The translations under genes were made by a program, and so were the position numbers. The notes beneath the pieces are model-generated. The model made no database searches. It saw only the letters and a program-made list of their open reading frames with translations, and had not been told where the DNA came from. From the NCBI RefSeq assembly GCF_015351245.1, contig NZ_JADKSO010000006.1, positions 1 through 64,000 of the forward strand: 64,000 nt of DNA. Direction: 5' to 3'. Source of the DNA: Rathayibacter sp. VKM Ac-2879. Its GTDB lineage: Bacteria > Actinomycetota > Actinomycetes > Actinomycetales > Microbacteriaceae. Below, in pieces: positions 35,090 through 45,602 of the stretch. Positions within the stretch are counted from its first letter, which is position 1. The number at the start of each line of letters is the position of its first letter.

Positions 35090-35923
35090 GTGACTACCTC
35101 CGTCGCCGTGGTCGGCGCGTCCGGCCGACTCGGCTCCTTCACCTGCTCGCTCATCGAGGCCTCGGAGGAGTTCGCGCTCGTCGCCCGGCTCGGCTCCCGG
35201 AGCGAGCTGAGCGAGCTGCTCGCCGCCGACGTCGTCGTCGACATGACGGTGCCCTCGGTCAGCCAGCAGATCGTCGACTTCGCGGTCGAGCATGGCAAGA
35301 AGGTGCTCGTCGGCACCTCCGGCTGGACGGGCGACCGCATCGCGGCCCTGCGCCGCACGGTGGCGGCGCAGCCGGAGGCGGGAGTCGTGATCGTCCCGAA
35401 CTTCTCACTCGGCTCGGTGGTTGCGACGGCTCTCGCGACGGTCGCCGCACGCTTCTTCGATGCGATCGAGATCGTCGAGACGCACGGCGCCCGCAAGGTC
35501 GATTCGCCCTCCGGCACCGCCGTGCGCACGGCCGAGCTGCTGCTGCGCTCCCGGGCCGAGCTCGGCCCGGTGCAGGCGCCGCACACCGATCAGCGTGCGC
35601 GCGGTCAGCAGGTCGCGAGCGTCCCCGTGCACAGCCTCCGGCTGCCCGGGGTGGAGGCGCGCCAGGAGGTGGTCTTCGGCGGCACCGGCGAGACGGTCAC
35701 CATCCGCCACGACACCTCCTCTCAGGCCTCCTACGAGCAGGGGATCCTCCGCGCGCTCGAGGCCGTCCGCGGCACGACCGGAGTGGTCGTCGGGCTGGAC
35801 GCTCTCCTCGACCTGCGTGCTGCGTTCGACGCCGCTCCGCTCGCCGACCGTGCGGTCGAGGAGCCCGCGATCGCCGACGACCAGCCCTCCGGCCAGGCCG
35901 CCGCCGCGACGAGTCCCCGATGA
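35090..35923 (+). CDS. dapB: 4-hydroxy-tetrahydrodipicolinate reductase
   Basis: 277 residues. NAD(P)-binding GASGRLGSF at the N-terminus; VVDMTVPSV; VGTSGWTGDRI; VPNFSLGSVVATAL; and the catalytic region ETHGARKVDSPSGTA, whose His and Lys match the E. coli active site. It performs the second step of the diaminopimelate branch, feeding lysine and peptidoglycan. The last about 25 residues are an Ala/Pro/Ser extension. Its stop overlaps the next gene by four bases. dapA and dapF are elsewhere in this window. Confidence 0.95.
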   Translation: MTTSVAVVGASGRLGSFTCSLIEASEEFALVARLGSRSELSELLAADVVVDMTVPSVSQQIVDFAVEHGKKVLVGTSGWTGDRIAALRRTVAAQPEAGVVIVPNFSLGSVVATALATVAARFFDAIEIVETHGARKVDSPSGTAVRTAELLLRSRAELGPVQAPHTDQRARGQQVASVPVHSLRLPGVEARQEVVFGGTGETVTIRHDTSSQASYEQGILRALEAVRGTTGVVVGLDALLDLRAAFDAAPLADRAVEEPAIADDQPSGQAAAATSPR

Positions 35924-36360
35924 GGACCAGGGTGGGCGTGGGGCTCATGGCGGTCCTGCTCGCGCTCTACCTCTTCGTCTGCCTGCAATACTCCGCCGTC
36001 GCCTTCGCCGCGGGGACCGTCCCCGGGATCGTGATGGGGCTGGGCCTGCTGATCCTCGGTGCGGTCGGTGTCTGGGGGCTCGTTCGCGAGTTGCTCTTCG
36101 GTGTCCGTGCCGAGCGACTGGCGCGCCGGCTCGAGGGGGAGGATGCGTTGCCTACGGAGGTGCTCGACGCGCGCGCGAGCGGCCGGCCCCTGCGCGAGGA
36201 GGCGGACGCGCTGTTCCCGCGATACGCCTCCGAGGTCGACGCCCACCCCGAGAGCTGGCGTGCCTGGTATCGGCTCGGTCTCGCCTACGACGCCAGCGGC
36301 GACCGCAAGCGGGCGCGCGCGGCGATCCGTCGTTCGATCGCGCTCGAACGGTCTGCCTGA
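35920..36360 (+). CDS. Membrane-anchored TPR-like protein
   Basis: 146 residues. Two TM helices (about 6-30 and 35-58), then a soluble tail whose end, SWRAWYRLGLAYDASGDRKRARAAIRRSIALE, is one TPR unit. The ATG overlaps the dapB stop (ATGA), so it is translationally coupled. Its role is unknown; a scaffold at the membrane is a guess. Confidence 0.8.
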   Translation: MRTRVGVGLMAVLLALYLFVCLQYSAVAFAAGTVPGIVMGLGLLILGAVGVWGLVRELLFGVRAERLARRLEGEDALPTEVLDARASGRPLREEADALFPRYASEVDAHPESWRAWYRLGLAYDASGDRKRARAAIRRSIALERSA

Positions 36361-36364
36361 GCGG

Positions 36365-37387
36365 TCAGGCGAGGACCCACCGCAGGGCCTCTGCCACCGT
36401 GCGGTGACGGAACACGAATCCGTCGTCGATCAGTCGCTGCGGCACGAGCCGCTGGCTCGAGAGCAGCAGTTCGTGGCCGGCGTCCCGCAGCAGGAGCTCG
36501 ATCGCCTTCTCGGGCACGGGCAGCGCGAAGGGGCGGTGCAGCAGCTCCGCGAGCGTGCGCATCACCTCGTTCGCGGTCGCCGGCTGCGGGCCTGCGAGGT
36601 TGACCGGCCCGGCGATGCTCGACGTCAGCAGGTGCCGGATCGCTGCCGCCTCGTCGTACAGGCTGATCCACGGCCAGGACTGCCGGCCGCCGCCGAGCGG
36701 GCCGCTGAGGCCCAGTCGCGTGAGAGGCAGGAGCGGCTTGAGCGCGCCTCCGTTGCCGAGGACCAGGCCGGTACGGACGGTGACGACCCGAGTCGCCTCC
36801 GGAGCGAGGTGCGCCGTCTGCTCCCAGCGCTCGACGACGTCGGCGAGGAAGCCCTCGCCCCGAGGAGAGGCCTCGGTGAGCTCTTCTCCCGGCCGGTCGC
36901 CGTAATAGCCCACGGCGGAGGCGTTGACCAGGATCGAGGGCGGCGCGGACGCCATGCGCATCGCATCGGTGAGGGTCTGCGTGGCCTGCACGCGCGAATC
37001 GAGGATCTCGCGCTTGTACGAGGAGGTCCACGGGAGTCGGCTGATCGAGGCACCCGAGAGATTCACGACGGCATCGACGCGGTCGAGCACGCTGAAGTCG
37101 AGCATGTGCGAGGTCGGTGCCCAGTGGAACTCGTCCTTGCTGCCGGGGGAGTGGCGCACCAGGCGGAGGACCTCGTGGCCGTCGGAGCGGAGCTGGCGGC
37201 ACAGCTCGGAGCCGATCATCCCGCTCGCGCCCGCGACCAGCACCCGCAGGCGCGGAGACTGCTCGGCGGTCCCGGCCTTCTCGTCGGGGAGCGCGTGCTG
37301 GCCCAGGGCACGGGCCGCGCGACGCGGGGACTCGCCGCTCGCGTCGGCTCCGTCGAGATCGGAGGGACGTGCGGTTGAGTCGCTCAT
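36365..37387 (-). CDS. TIGR01777-family NAD(P)-dependent epimerase-like protein
   Basis: 340 residues. After about 45 disordered residues there is a Rossmann fold: VLVAGASGMIGSELCRQLRS, DAVVNLSGASI, NASAVGYYGDRPGEELTE, PWISLYDEAAAIRHL and PVNLAGPQPATANEVM. This matches the SDR-like family near E. coli YfcH. The activity is unknown. GGGAGG before the ATG at 37387 supports the start. It ends 4 bp from the convergent TPR-like gene. Confidence 0.9.
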   Translation of the reverse strand: MSDSTARPSDLDGADASGESPRRAARALGQHALPDEKAGTAEQSPRLRVLVAGASGMIGSELCRQLRSDGHEVLRLVRHSPGSKDEFHWAPTSHMLDFSVLDRVDAVVNLSGASISRLPWTSSYKREILDSRVQATQTLTDAMRMASAPPSILVNASAVGYYGDRPGEELTEASPRGEGFLADVVERWEQTAHLAPEATRVVTVRTGLVLGNGGALKPLLPLTRLGLSGPLGGGRQSWPWISLYDEAAAIRHLLTSSIAGPVNLAGPQPATANEVMRTLAELLHRPFALPVPEKAIELLLRDAGHELLLSSQRLVPQRLIDDGFVFRHRTVAEALRWVLA

Positions 37388-37443
37388 GGTGCCTCCCGAG
37401 GCCCGTCGCGGTCCGCCCGCGAAGCGGACTCCAGCCTAGAGCC

Positions 37444-37944
37444 TCAGGCCCGGGAGCCGGTCGCGCGCCCCAGGAGGCCGGCGCGCGCGAGCACGAGGTA
37501 GAGCTCGCAGCCCAGGCACAGCCCGAACGCGGCGTTGAGGAACGCGGCCAAGAACGCGAGAGCCGCAGCGACGGGGACCGCCCCGGGGACCCCCGCGAGA
37601 TGCAGGAGGACCCCCGCGCCCGTGACGATCAGGCCGATCAGCTGGGCGAACCGCGGCGGACGCGCGTCTTCCCACTCGCGGGGAGGGCCGAGCCGCGGTC
37701 GGATCGCCCGTCGGAACACCACGGCCCACGGCCCCGAGCCGATGCCGCGGACCGCCGACCAGGCGAACAGCAGGGCGATCGCGAGCAGGAGGAGGAAGCC
37801 GGGTTGGAGCACGCGCGCGGCGAGGCTGTTCCCTCCTCCGAGGAGCCCGAGACCGACGCTCGCGAGCAGCAGCACGGCGGTGAGGGAGGCGGCGAAGCGC
37901 GGCCCACGAGGGTCGACGGTTCCGGCAGGCGGGCGGAGGGTCAT
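37444..37944 (-). CDS. DUF4395 membrane protein
   Basis: 166 residues with about four TM helices. The C-terminal stretch AAFLNAAFGLCLGCELYLVLA with its CxxC is the DUF4395 hallmark. Its ATG overlaps the stop of the thioredoxin-like gene upstream, and this pairing with a membrane thioredoxin is common in actinobacteria. A role in thiol redox at the membrane is inferred from the partner and the CxxC. Confidence 0.84.
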   Translation of the reverse strand: MTLRPPAGTVDPRGPRFAASLTAVLLLASVGLGLLGGGNSLAARVLQPGFLLLLAIALLFAWSAVRGIGSGPWAVVFRRAIRPRLGPPREWEDARPPRFAQLIGLIVTGAGVLLHLAGVPGAVPVAAALAFLAAFLNAAFGLCLGCELYLVLARAGLLGRATGSRA

Positions 37945-38378
37945 CGGATCTCCTGGAGTCGGTCGAGCTCCTCGGTGAGGACGGCCCGGGCGGGGGCTCC
38001 TGCGATGCGGCTGCGGGGCACGCCGCGGGCGTCGAGGACGAGGAGGGTCGGGGTCTGGCGGATGCGGAACCGCTCGGCCAGGTCGAGGCGGTGGGTGAGA
38101 TCGACGTCGAGGTGCACGACTCCGGGACGCTCCTGCGCGACACCGGCGAGCATCCGGTGGACGGCCGGGCAGCGCGTGCAGAACGCCGTCGAGAACTGGA
38201 GGACGGTGGCGTCGGCGCCCAGGGTCGCGCCGTCCACGAGCTCGGCGGGGTCGATGCGTGCGGAGTCGTTCGAGGGGCGCGGGGCGACGCGCCCGGCCGC
38301 GCGGCGATGGAGCAGGCCGAGGAGGGTCCCGAGCGCGACGAGGGCGAGCAGCGCGCCGACGATCAGAAGCGGATCCAT
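37941..38378 (-). CDS. Membrane-anchored thioredoxin-like protein
   Basis: 145 residues. One N-terminal TM helix (about 4-22), then a thioredoxin fold with active site FSTAFCTRCPAVHRML (CxxC: CTRC) and the cis-Pro in IRQTPTLLVLDARG. TAGCCT (38386-38391, minus) lies 7 nt before the ATG at 38378. It forms a coupled pair with the DUF4395 gene. Confidence 0.88.
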   Translation of the reverse strand: MDPLLIVGALLALVALGTLLGLLHRRAAGRVAPRPSNDSARIDPAELVDGATLGADATVLQFSTAFCTRCPAVHRMLAGVAQERPGVVHLDVDLTHRLDLAERFRIRQTPTLLVLDARGVPRSRIAGAPARAVLTEELDRLQEIR

Positions 38379-38457
38379 GCCGGGAAGGCTAGGCGAGTCC
38401 CGCGTGAGCCGCCCGTTCATGACTCCCCGCGACGTCCGCGAGGCTCCGACCGTGCTC

Positions 38458-38463
38458 TAGGGT
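38458..38463 (+). promoter_or_regulatory. Leaderless -10 of thyX
   Basis: TAGGGT, 7 nt, then GTG at 38471. Confidence 0.55.
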
Positions 38464-38470
38464 CGAAGCC

Positions 38471-39232
38471 GTGACCGAGCAGAGCGCCCCCGACACCCAG
38501 ATCACCTTCCGCTCCGACGTGGTCGTCGAGCTGGTCCGGGCGAGCGCCCACGACTCCGACGTGCTGTTCGCCGCCCGCGTCTCGACGCAGGGCGAGAAGA
38601 CGCTCGTCGAGGCCCTCAACGGCGAGGAGTCAGACGCCGAACTGCAGCGCAAACGCGACCGGGGGCTCATCAACTACCTGATGCGCGATCGCCACGGCTC
38701 GCCCTTCGAGCACAACTCGATGACCTTCTACGTGCAGGCGCCGATCTTCGTGTTCCGCGAGTTCATGCGGCACCGTATCGCCTCCTACAACGAGGAGTCG
38801 GGTCGGTACCGCGAGCTGCGGCCCGTCTTCTACGTGCCCGGTCCCCAGCGCAACCTCGTGCAGATCGGCAAGCCCGGTGCCTACGACTACATCCCCGGCA
38901 CGCCCGAGCAGACCGAGCTGGTCGCCGTCGAGACCCGCCGCGTCAGCACCGAGGCGTACGAGTCGTACCAGCGGATGCTCGGCGAGGGCGTCGCCCGCGA
39001 GGTCGCGCGCATCGTGCTGCCGCTCAACATCTACTCCTCGATGTACGTGACCCTGAACGCGCGCTCGCTGATGAACTTCCTGTCGCTGCGCACCAAGCGC
39101 GCCGACTCGACCTTCCCGTCCTTCCCGCAGCGCGAGATCGAGATGGCCGCCGAGCAGATGGAGCGCCACTTCGAGGAGCTCATGCCGCTGACGGCGGCCG
39201 CCTTCACGGCGAATGGGCGCGTCGCCCCGTAG
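38471..39232 (+). CDS. thyX: Flavin-dependent thymidylate synthase
   Basis: 253 residues. The ThyX motif RHRxxSxNExSxRY is complete (RHRIASYNEESGRY). Also HGSPFEHNSMTFYVQAPIFV and the substrate-binding LNARSLMNFLSLRTK. It makes dTMP from dUMP with FADH2 and methylenetetrahydrofolate, independently of ThyA. It lies directly upstream of dapA on the same strand, each gene with its own leaderless -10. Confidence 0.97.
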   Translation: MTEQSAPDTQITFRSDVVVELVRASAHDSDVLFAARVSTQGEKTLVEALNGEESDAELQRKRDRGLINYLMRDRHGSPFEHNSMTFYVQAPIFVFREFMRHRIASYNEESGRYRELRPVFYVPGPQRNLVQIGKPGAYDYIPGTPEQTELVAVETRRVSTEAYESYQRMLGEGVAREVARIVLPLNIYSSMYVTLNARSLMNFLSLRTKRADSTFPSFPQREIEMAAEQMERHFEELMPLTAAAFTANGRVAP

Positions 39233-39272
39233 CCGACCCGTCGACGCACTCGGGCCGGTCACACCGACCCGC

Positions 39273-39278
39273 TACCCT
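39273..39278 (+). promoter_or_regulatory. Leaderless -10 of dapA
   Basis: TACCCT, 6 nt, then GTG at 39285. Confidence 0.55.
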
Positions 39279-39284
39279 GTCAGC

Positions 39285-40262
39285 GTGTCAACTCCGGAGA
39301 ATCCCTTCGGCCAGGTCCTGGTCGCCCTGGTCACCCCGTTCACCCCCGACGGCGAGGTCGACTGGCCCGGAGTCGAGAGGCACATCGACGACTGCATCGC
39401 GGCGGGAGCCGACGGCATCGTCGTGACCGGCACCACGGGCGAGACGAGCACCCTCACCGACCCCGAGAAGATCCGGCTCGTCGAGGTCGGCAAGGCCGTC
39501 GCCGCGGGCCGCGCCAAGATCATCACCGGAGGCGGCTCCAACGAGACCGCGCACGCCATGCAGCTCGCGCGCCAGAGCGAGAAAGCCGGCGCCGACGGCA
39601 ACATGATCGTCACGCCCTACTACAACAAGCCCACTCAGGCGGGCATCCTCACGCACTTCCGGATGATCGCCGACGCGACCGATCTGCCGGTGATCCTGTA
39701 CGACATCCCAGGACGCACCGGTGTCCCGATCCGCTACGAGACGATCCTCCGCGCGGCGAAGCACCCGAACATTCTCGCGGTCAAGGACGCCAAGGGCGAC
39801 CTCTCCGAGGTCAGCCGAGTGCTCAACCAGACCGATCTCCTGTACTTCTGCGGCGACGACGCGAGCGTCCTGCCCGAGCTCGCGATCGGCGCCACCGGCC
39901 TGATCGGTGTGACGGCCAACATCGCGACCGCCCCGTACCGCACCATCGTCGACGCCGTGAACCGCGGCGACCTGCACACTGCGACCCGCGCACACCAGCA
40001 GCTCGAGCCGCTCGTGCGCGCCGTGATGACGCACGTGCCCGGCACCGTCGCAGCGAAATACATCCTGCACGGGCTCGGCCGCATCTCTTCGCCGCGCGTT
40101 CGCCTCCCGCTCGTCGGCCCCGAGGAGTCGGAGGCGGCGCTCATCGAGGACGAGCTCGGTCTCGTGCGCGACGTCGCCGGGGTCGACTTCCGCAACTTCC
40201 GACCCGACCGCAACGCGGCGGCGGGCGGCGCCCTGCCGAAGATCGCGGGCACGACGCGCTGA
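39285..40262 (+). CDS. dapA: 4-hydroxy-tetrahydrodipicolinate synthase
   Basis: 325 residues. GTTGETSTL; VTPYYNKPTQAGILTHF; LYDIPGRTGVPI with the catalytic Tyr; and LAVKDAKGDL with the Schiff-base Lys. It condenses pyruvate with aspartate semialdehyde, the entry step to diaminopimelate and lysine. The tail of about 25 residues past the barrel is usual for actinobacteria. An earlier in-frame start at 39213 lies within the thyX gene and is rejected. RNase J follows 41 bp downstream. Confidence 0.96.
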   Translation: MSTPENPFGQVLVALVTPFTPDGEVDWPGVERHIDDCIAAGADGIVVTGTTGETSTLTDPEKIRLVEVGKAVAAGRAKIITGGGSNETAHAMQLARQSEKAGADGNMIVTPYYNKPTQAGILTHFRMIADATDLPVILYDIPGRTGVPIRYETILRAAKHPNILAVKDAKGDLSEVSRVLNQTDLLYFCGDDASVLPELAIGATGLIGVTANIATAPYRTIVDAVNRGDLHTATRAHQQLEPLVRAVMTHVPGTVAAKYILHGLGRISSPRVRLPLVGPEESEAALIEDELGLVRDVAGVDFRNFRPDRNAAAGGALPKIAGTTR

Positions 40263-40303
40263 CGCCGCCCGAGCGGCTCCGCCCGAGAGAAGAAGGAGGG
40301 CGC

Positions 40304-41980
40304 ATGCCCGGTCCCGTCGTCACTCCGCCCGTGCTCGCCGCCGGGACGCTCCGGATCATCCCGCTCGGAGGGCTCGGGGAGATCGGCCGCAACATGACGG
40401 TCTTCGAGATCGACGGCAAGATCCTCGTCGTCGATTGCGGAGTTCTCTTCCCCGAGGAGAACCAGCCGGGGGTCGACCTGATCCTCCCCGACTTCGGCCC
40501 GATCAAGGACCGGCTCGACGACATCGTCGGAGTGGTGCTCACGCACGGGCACGAGGACCACATCGGAGCGGTGCCCTACCTGCTCCGCCTCAAGCGCGAC
40601 ATCCCCCTGATCGGCTCTACCCTGACGCTCGCCCTCGTCGAGGCCAAGCTCAAGGAGCACCGGATCACGCCTTACACGCTGGCCGTGAAGGAGGGTGACG
40701 TCGAGAACCTCGGCCCGTTCGAGCTCGAGTTCGTGGCGGTGAACCACTCGATCCCTGACGCTCTCGCCGTCGCGATCATCACGGACGCCGGCTCGGTGCT
40801 GCACACCGGCGACTTCAAAATGGACCAGCTGCCGCTCGACGGCCGCCTCACCGACCTGCGTGCCTTCGCCCGCCTCGGGGAGGAGGGGATCGACCTCTTC
40901 ATGGTCGATTCCACCAACGCCGACGTGCCGGGATTCACGCCCCACGAGCGCGACATCGGCCCGGTCATCGAGAGCGTCATGGCGGAGGCGACGCGGCGCG
41001 TCATCGTCGCCAGCTTCTCCAGCCACGTGCACCGGGTGCAACAGGTGCTCGACGCGGCCCACGCGAACGGACGTCGCGTGGCGCTCCTGGGCCGGTCGAT
41101 GGTCCGCAACATGGGCATCGCAGCCGACCTCGGCTACCTCACCGTGCCAGAGGGAGTGCTCATCGACGTGAAGAAGGCGGGGCTCCTCCCCGAGAACGAG
41201 ATCGTGTACATGTCTACCGGATCGCAAGGCGAGCCGATGGCGGTCCTCAGCCGGATGGCGAACCTCGATCACCAGATCGAGCCGGGCGAGGGCGACACGG
41301 TCATCCTCGCGTCGAGCCTCATCCCCGGAAACGAGAACGCGGTGTACGGCGTCATCAACGGGCTCACGCGCCTCGGTGCCACAGTCGTCCACAAGGGGAA
41401 CGCCAAGGTCCACGTCTCGGGCCACGCCGCCGCGGGCGAGCTCATCTACTGCTACAACATCGTCCAGCCGCGCGCCGTCATGCCGGTGCACGGCGAGTAC
41501 CGGCACCTCGTGGCCAACGCGAGGCTCGCGCGCGACACGGGGATCCCGGAGGAGAACACGATCATCGCCGAAGACGGCACCGTCGTCGATCTGCTCGACG
41601 GTGTCGCCACGGTCGTGGGTCAGCTCGATCTCGGCTTCGTCTACGTCGACGGCTCCTCGGTCGGCGAGATCACCGACGCCGACCTCAAGGACCGCCGCAT
41701 CCTCGGTGAAGAGGGCTTCATCTCGATCATCGTCGTCGTGGAGGCGGGGACGGGCCGCGTCGTGGTGGGCCCGGAGATCCACGCCAAGGGTTTCGCCGAG
41801 GATGACCGCGTCTTCGACGAGGTCAAGCCGCGCATCGCGAAGGCTCTCGAGGACGCGGTGCAGAGCGGGGTGACCGACCAGCACGCGCTCTCACAGGCCG
41901 TCCGTCGGGTCGTCGGGCGGTGGGTCAACACGAGTTATCGACGTCGCCCGATGATCGTTCCCCTCGTGATCGAGGCCTGA
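40304..41980 (+). CDS. rnj: Ribonuclease J
   Basis: 558 residues. Metallo-beta-lactamase core with [21 protein letters not shown] and [11 protein letters not shown]; beta-CASP part with [14 protein letters not shown] and [12 protein letters not shown]; and a C-terminal domain ending [12 protein letters not shown]. It is both a 5'-to-3' exonuclease and an endonuclease in mRNA turnover and rRNA maturation. GAAGGAGG precedes the ATG at 40304. Placement behind dapA is typical of actinobacteria. Confidence 0.96.
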   Translation: MPGPVVTPPVLAAGTLRIIPLGGLGEIGRNMTVFEIDGKILVVDCGVLFPEENQPGVDLILPDFGPIKDRLDDIVGVVLTHGHEDHIGAVPYLLRLKRDIPLIGSTLTLALVEAKLKEHRITPYTLAVKEGDVENLGPFELEFVAVNHSIPDALAVAIITDAGSVLHTGDFKMDQLPLDGRLTDLRAFARLGEEGIDLFMVDSTNADVPGFTPHERDIGPVIESVMAEATRRVIVASFSSHVHRVQQVLDAAHANGRRVALLGRSMVRNMGIAADLGYLTVPEGVLIDVKKAGLLPENEIVYMSTGSQGEPMAVLSRMANLDHQIEPGEGDTVILASSLIPGNENAVYGVINGLTRLGATVVHKGNAKVHVSGHAAAGELIYCYNIVQPRAVMPVHGEYRHLVANARLARDTGIPEENTIIAEDGTVVDLLDGVATVVGQLDLGFVYVDGSSVGEITDADLKDRRILGEEGFISIIVVVEAGTGRVVVGPEIHAKGFAEDDRVFDEVKPRIAKALEDAVQSGVTDQHALSQAVRRVVGRWVNTSYRRRPMIVPLVIEA

Positions 41981-42084
41981 GCGCTCGTCGAGGGTCGGAG
42001 GGCGACGTCCCTCCCCAGCCCGAGGTCCGCGAGCGACTGTGGGGGCGAGCGGCGCGGGCAGGCCGCGATGACGGAGGTGCCGGG

Positions 42085-42090
42085 TACGGT
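42085..42090 (+). promoter_or_regulatory. Leaderless -10 of ftsK
   Basis: TACGGT, 6 nt, then ATG at 42097. Confidence 0.5.
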
Positions 42091-42096
42091 GGCCTC

Positions 42097-44967
42097 ATGG
42101 CGACGAGTACCAAGACGACCTCCCGCGGACGCGGCAGTGCCGCCTCACGCCCGAGTGCCCCACGCTCCGGACGCGGCTCGACGAAGGCGACAGTCGAGAA
42201 GGCGACGGTCGCGTTCGACTCGACTCCTCGCGCCAACCCCCTCGTCCGGCTCTGGATGCTCCTCGCACATCTGGCCGGAGGCGCGGCGCGCGCCCTCGGG
42301 CCGGAGCGTCTCGCGAAAGAGGAGCGTCGCGACGGCCTCCCTTTCCTCTTGTTCCTGCTCGCCCTCGCGGGAGCGGTCGTCGAGTGGTTCCTCGCCACCG
42401 ATCCGGTGGCCCTGGTGCTCGACGCGTGGAGCTTCGGCGGACTGTTCGGTCGCGTCGCCTACGTGCTCCCGGTCGTTCTGCTGGTGTTCGCGCTCTGGCT
42501 CTTCCGCCACCCGAGCTCGGTCGACGACAACGGCCGCATCGGCGTCGGCCTCTCCTTCCTCCTGATCGCGTCAGCCGGGCTCTGCCACGCGCACTCCGGC
42601 ATGCCTCAGCCGGGCGCGGGCATCGATCAGATGGCGGCAGCCGGAGGCGTCCTCGGCTGGCTCGTCGGCGCGCCGCTCGTGGCTCTTGCGAGGGTGCCGG
42701 GCGCCACCGTGGTCCTCGCGGCGGTCATCGTCCTCTCGCTCTTCATCATCACCAAGACGCCCCCGAACCGGGTCGGAGCACGGTTGAGAGAGCTCTACGG
42801 CTACCTCTTCGGCGCTCCCGTCCTCGACGACGAGGAGCGCGCCCGAGTCAAAGCAGAGAAGGCGGCCGCGAAAGCGGCGGCCAAGGAGGAGTCGGCCCGG
42901 GAGGAGGAAGAACAGGCCGATGGCGGTGAGCTGCCGTGGTGGCGCCGCACCCCATCCGGCCGAGAAGACGAGCCGACGATCCAGGCCGAGCCACTGCTCG
43001 ACTCCTTCACCGAGGTCATCGAGGGATCGGTGCCCCAGCGGGGGCGCGCCACGGGTTTTGACACCGCGCTCGAGGAGCTCGACGAGCCCGTAGCCCCGCC
43101 GACCCGCTCGTACGCGACCGAGGTCCTCGCCGAGGCCCAGACGGCCGAGGCTGCTCTCGCCCGCGTCGATCGGGGCGGAACGCCTCGCGTCACGACGGGA
43201 GTCGTCGACGACGATGCGACCGAGGTGATTCGCCTCGACCGGCTCGACGTGGCGCCGGCCGTGCCCGTGCCGCCCGCGATCGAGACCGGCCCGATCACCC
43301 CTCAGCCCGCTTCCGCCGACGGCGCGGAGGAGTTCGACTCCTCCTTCGAGGACAGTGCGCCGTACCGCCTCCCGTCGGCCGCCACGCTCTCCACGGGTAC
43401 GCCGTCGAAGGCACGGTCCGCCGCCAACGACGAGATGGTTCGCGCGATCACGGAGGTGTTGCAGCAGTTCAACGTCGACGCCACCGTGACCGGCTTCTCC
43501 CGCGGTCCGACCGTCACCCGCTACGAGATCGAACTCGGTCCGGGCGTGAAGGTCGAGCGGGTGACCGCGCTCAGCAAGAACCTCTCCTACGCGGTCGCGA
43601 GCAACGAGGTGCGCATCCTCTCGCCCATCCCCGGCAAGAGCGCGATCGGCGTCGAGATCCCCAACACCGACCGCGAGATCGTCTCGCTCGGAGACGTGCT
43701 GCGCTCTCCCGCGTCGACCACGTCCACACACCCGATGACCATCGGCGTCGGCAAGGACGTCGAAGGTGGCTACGTCGTCGCGAACCTCGCCAAGATGCCG
43801 CACCTCCTCGTCGCCGGTTCCACCGGCTCCGGCAAGTCGAGCTTCGTGAACTCGATGATCACGAGCCTGCTCATGCGCGCTCGCCCGCAAGACGTCCGCA
43901 TGGTCCTGATCGACCCCAAGCGTGTCGAGCTGACGATCTACGGAGGCGTGCCGCACCTGATCACGCCCATCATCACGAATCCCAAGAAGGCCGCCGAGGC
44001 CTTGCAGTGGGTCGTGAAAGAGATGGACATGCGCTATGACGACCTCGCGTCGTTCGGCTTTCGCCACATCGACGACTTCAACGCCGCGGTCCGCGGCGAC
44101 GAGATCAAGCTGCCCTCCGGCAGCAACCGCGTCCTCAAGCCTTACCCCTACCTCCTGGTCGTCGTCGACGAGCTCGCCGACCTGATGATGGTCGCCCCGC
44201 GCGACGTCGAGGACTCCATCGTGCGCATCACGCAGCTCGCGCGCGCCTCCGGCATCCACCTCGTCCTCGCGACGCAGCGGCCGAGCGTGGACGTCGTGAC
44301 GGGCCTGATCAAGGCGAACGTTCCGAGCCGTCTGGCCTTCGCCGTCACGAGCGTCACCGACTCCCGGGTCATCCTCGACCAGCCGGGAGCCGACAAGCTC
44401 ATCGGGCAGGGCGACGGCCTCTTCCTCCCCATGGGCACCAACAAGCCCATGCGCGTGCAGGGTGCTTGGGTCCGCGAGGACGAGATCGCGAGGGTGGTCG
44501 AGCACGTCACCCGTCAAGCGCAACCGGACTACCGACAGGACATCACCGTCCAGGCCCAGCGCAAGGAGGTCGACTCCGACATCGGCGACGATCTCGAGCT
44601 GCTCATCGCCGCCGCCGAGCTCGTGGTCAGCACGCAGTTCGGCTCCACGTCGATGCTCCAGCGCAAACTGCGCGTCGGCTTCGCGAAGGCCGGTCGTCTG
44701 ATGGACCTGCTCGAGTCCCGCGAAGTCGTCGGACCCTCCGAAGGATCGAAAGCCCGGGACGTCCTCGTCACCGCGGAGCAGCTTCCGAGCGTCCTCGCCC
44801 GTATGCGCGGAGACGAGCCGAGCGGCCACGCGACATCACCGTCCGCGGTCTCTTCCGATGCCTACGCCGATCCGCTCGCCGAACCCTCCGGGCCCGTCGC
44901 GACCGACTATCACGACGACGACGGAGGCGAGGGCGAGGACGCCTGGTCGCTGACCGGCCGCGACTGA
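42097..44967 (+). CDS. ftsK: DNA translocase FtsK/SpoIIIE
   Basis: 956 residues. Four TM helices in the first about 230; a variable linker rich in charged residues and Pro (about 245-450); the alpha/beta motor with Walker [17 protein letters not shown] (about 572), Walker [15 protein letters not shown] and [20 protein letters not shown]; and the winged-helix gamma domain ([20 protein letters not shown]). It pumps chromosome ends through the closing septum. The ATG at 42097 is preferred over the longer open frame because of the leaderless promoter. Confidence 0.96.
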   Translation: MATSTKTTSRGRGSAASRPSAPRSGRGSTKATVEKATVAFDSTPRANPLVRLWMLLAHLAGGAARALGPERLAKEERRDGLPFLLFLLALAGAVVEWFLATDPVALVLDAWSFGGLFGRVAYVLPVVLLVFALWLFRHPSSVDDNGRIGVGLSFLLIASAGLCHAHSGMPQPGAGIDQMAAAGGVLGWLVGAPLVALARVPGATVVLAAVIVLSLFIITKTPPNRVGARLRELYGYLFGAPVLDDEERARVKAEKAAAKAAAKEESAREEEEQADGGELPWWRRTPSGREDEPTIQAEPLLDSFTEVIEGSVPQRGRATGFDTALEELDEPVAPPTRSYATEVLAEAQTAEAALARVDRGGTPRVTTGVVDDDATEVIRLDRLDVAPAVPVPPAIETGPITPQPASADGAEEFDSSFEDSAPYRLPSAATLSTGTPSKARSAANDEMVRAITEVLQQFNVDATVTGFSRGPTVTRYEIELGPGVKVERVTALSKNLSYAVASNEVRILSPIPGKSAIGVEIPNTDREIVSLGDVLRSPASTTSTHPMTIGVGKDVEGGYVVANLAKMPHLLVAGSTGSGKSSFVNSMITSLLMRARPQDVRMVLIDPKRVELTIYGGVPHLITPIITNPKKAAEALQWVVKEMDMRYDDLASFGFRHIDDFNAAVRGDEIKLPSGSNRVLKPYPYLLVVVDELADLMMVAPRDVEDSIVRITQLARASGIHLVLATQRPSVDVVTGLIKANVPSRLAFAVTSVTDSRVILDQPGADKLIGQGDGLFLPMGTNKPMRVQGAWVREDEIARVVEHVTRQAQPDYRQDITVQAQRKEVDSDIGDDLELLIAAAELVVSTQFGSTSMLQRKLRVGFAKAGRLMDLLESREVVGPSEGSKARDVLVTAEQLPSVLARMRGDEPSGHATSPSAVSSDAYADPLAEPSGPVATDYHDDDGGEGEDAWSLTGRD

Positions 44968-44999
44968 GCACCTCCACCTCGACCACGAACGGCAGCAGC

Positions 45000-45602
45000 A
45001 TGAGCACCTCCTCGGCATCGTCCTCCGCACGGTCCGGCAACTGGAACCTTCCCAACGCCATCACCGTGGTCAGGATCCTGCTCGCGCCACTCTTCTTCTG
45101 GCTGCTCCTCGCCGACGGCGGCGCCGACGGCGGTCTGCGGATCGCGGCGGCGCTGCTGTTCATCGCGGCCATCGCGACCGACGGCATCGACGGCCACATC
45201 GCCCGCAGCCGTGGGCTCGTGACCGACCTCGGCAAACTCCTCGACCCCATCGCCGACAAGGTGCTCACGGGTGCCGCGCTCGTCGGCCTCTCTATCCTCG
45301 GTGAGCTTCCGTGGTGGGTGACCATCGTGATCCTCGTCAGAGAGGTCGGCATCACCGTGTTCCGGATGGCGGTGCTCTCTGACCGCGTCATCCCTGCGTC
45401 CCGCGGCGGCAAGCTCAAGACCATCGTGCAGTCGATCGCGATCTCGCTCGCGCTCCTGCCGCTCTGGGCCGTGCTTGGCGAGTGGGTGCACTGGGTCAAC
45501 GGCATCACGATGAGCGCCGCGCTCGTGCTCACGGTCGTCACGGGCGTCGACTACCTCGCCGATGCCGCCCGCCAGAGCCGAGCGGCGCGCGCGACGCGAT
45601 GA
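45000..45602 (+). CDS. pgsA: CDP-diacylglycerol-glycerol-3-phosphate 3-phosphatidyltransferase
   Basis: 200 residues with about six TM helices. The CDP-alcohol phosphotransferase motif spans DGIDGHIARSRG and then GKLLDPIADK, with all Asp, Gly and Arg positions present. It makes phosphatidylglycerol phosphate. The stop overlaps cinA by four bases, and both follow ftsK closely, a common actinobacterial order. Confidence 0.93.
   Translation: MSTSSASSSARSGNWNLPNAITVVRILLAPLFFWLLLADGGADGGLRIAAALLFIAAIATDGIDGHIARSRGLVTDLGKLLDPIADKVLTGAALVGLSILGELPWWVTIVILVREVGITVFRMAVLSDRVIPASRGGKLKTIVQSIAISLALLPLWAVLGEWVHWVNGITMSAALVLTVVTGVDYLADAARQSRAARATR

Noticed and set aside
39734-41884. Long minus-strand frame opposite dapA and rnj
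   Set aside because: It mirrors conserved plus-strand genes and has shadow composition.
42571-44829. Long minus-strand frame opposite ftsK
   Set aside because: Shadow of a conserved gene; no start signal or domain.
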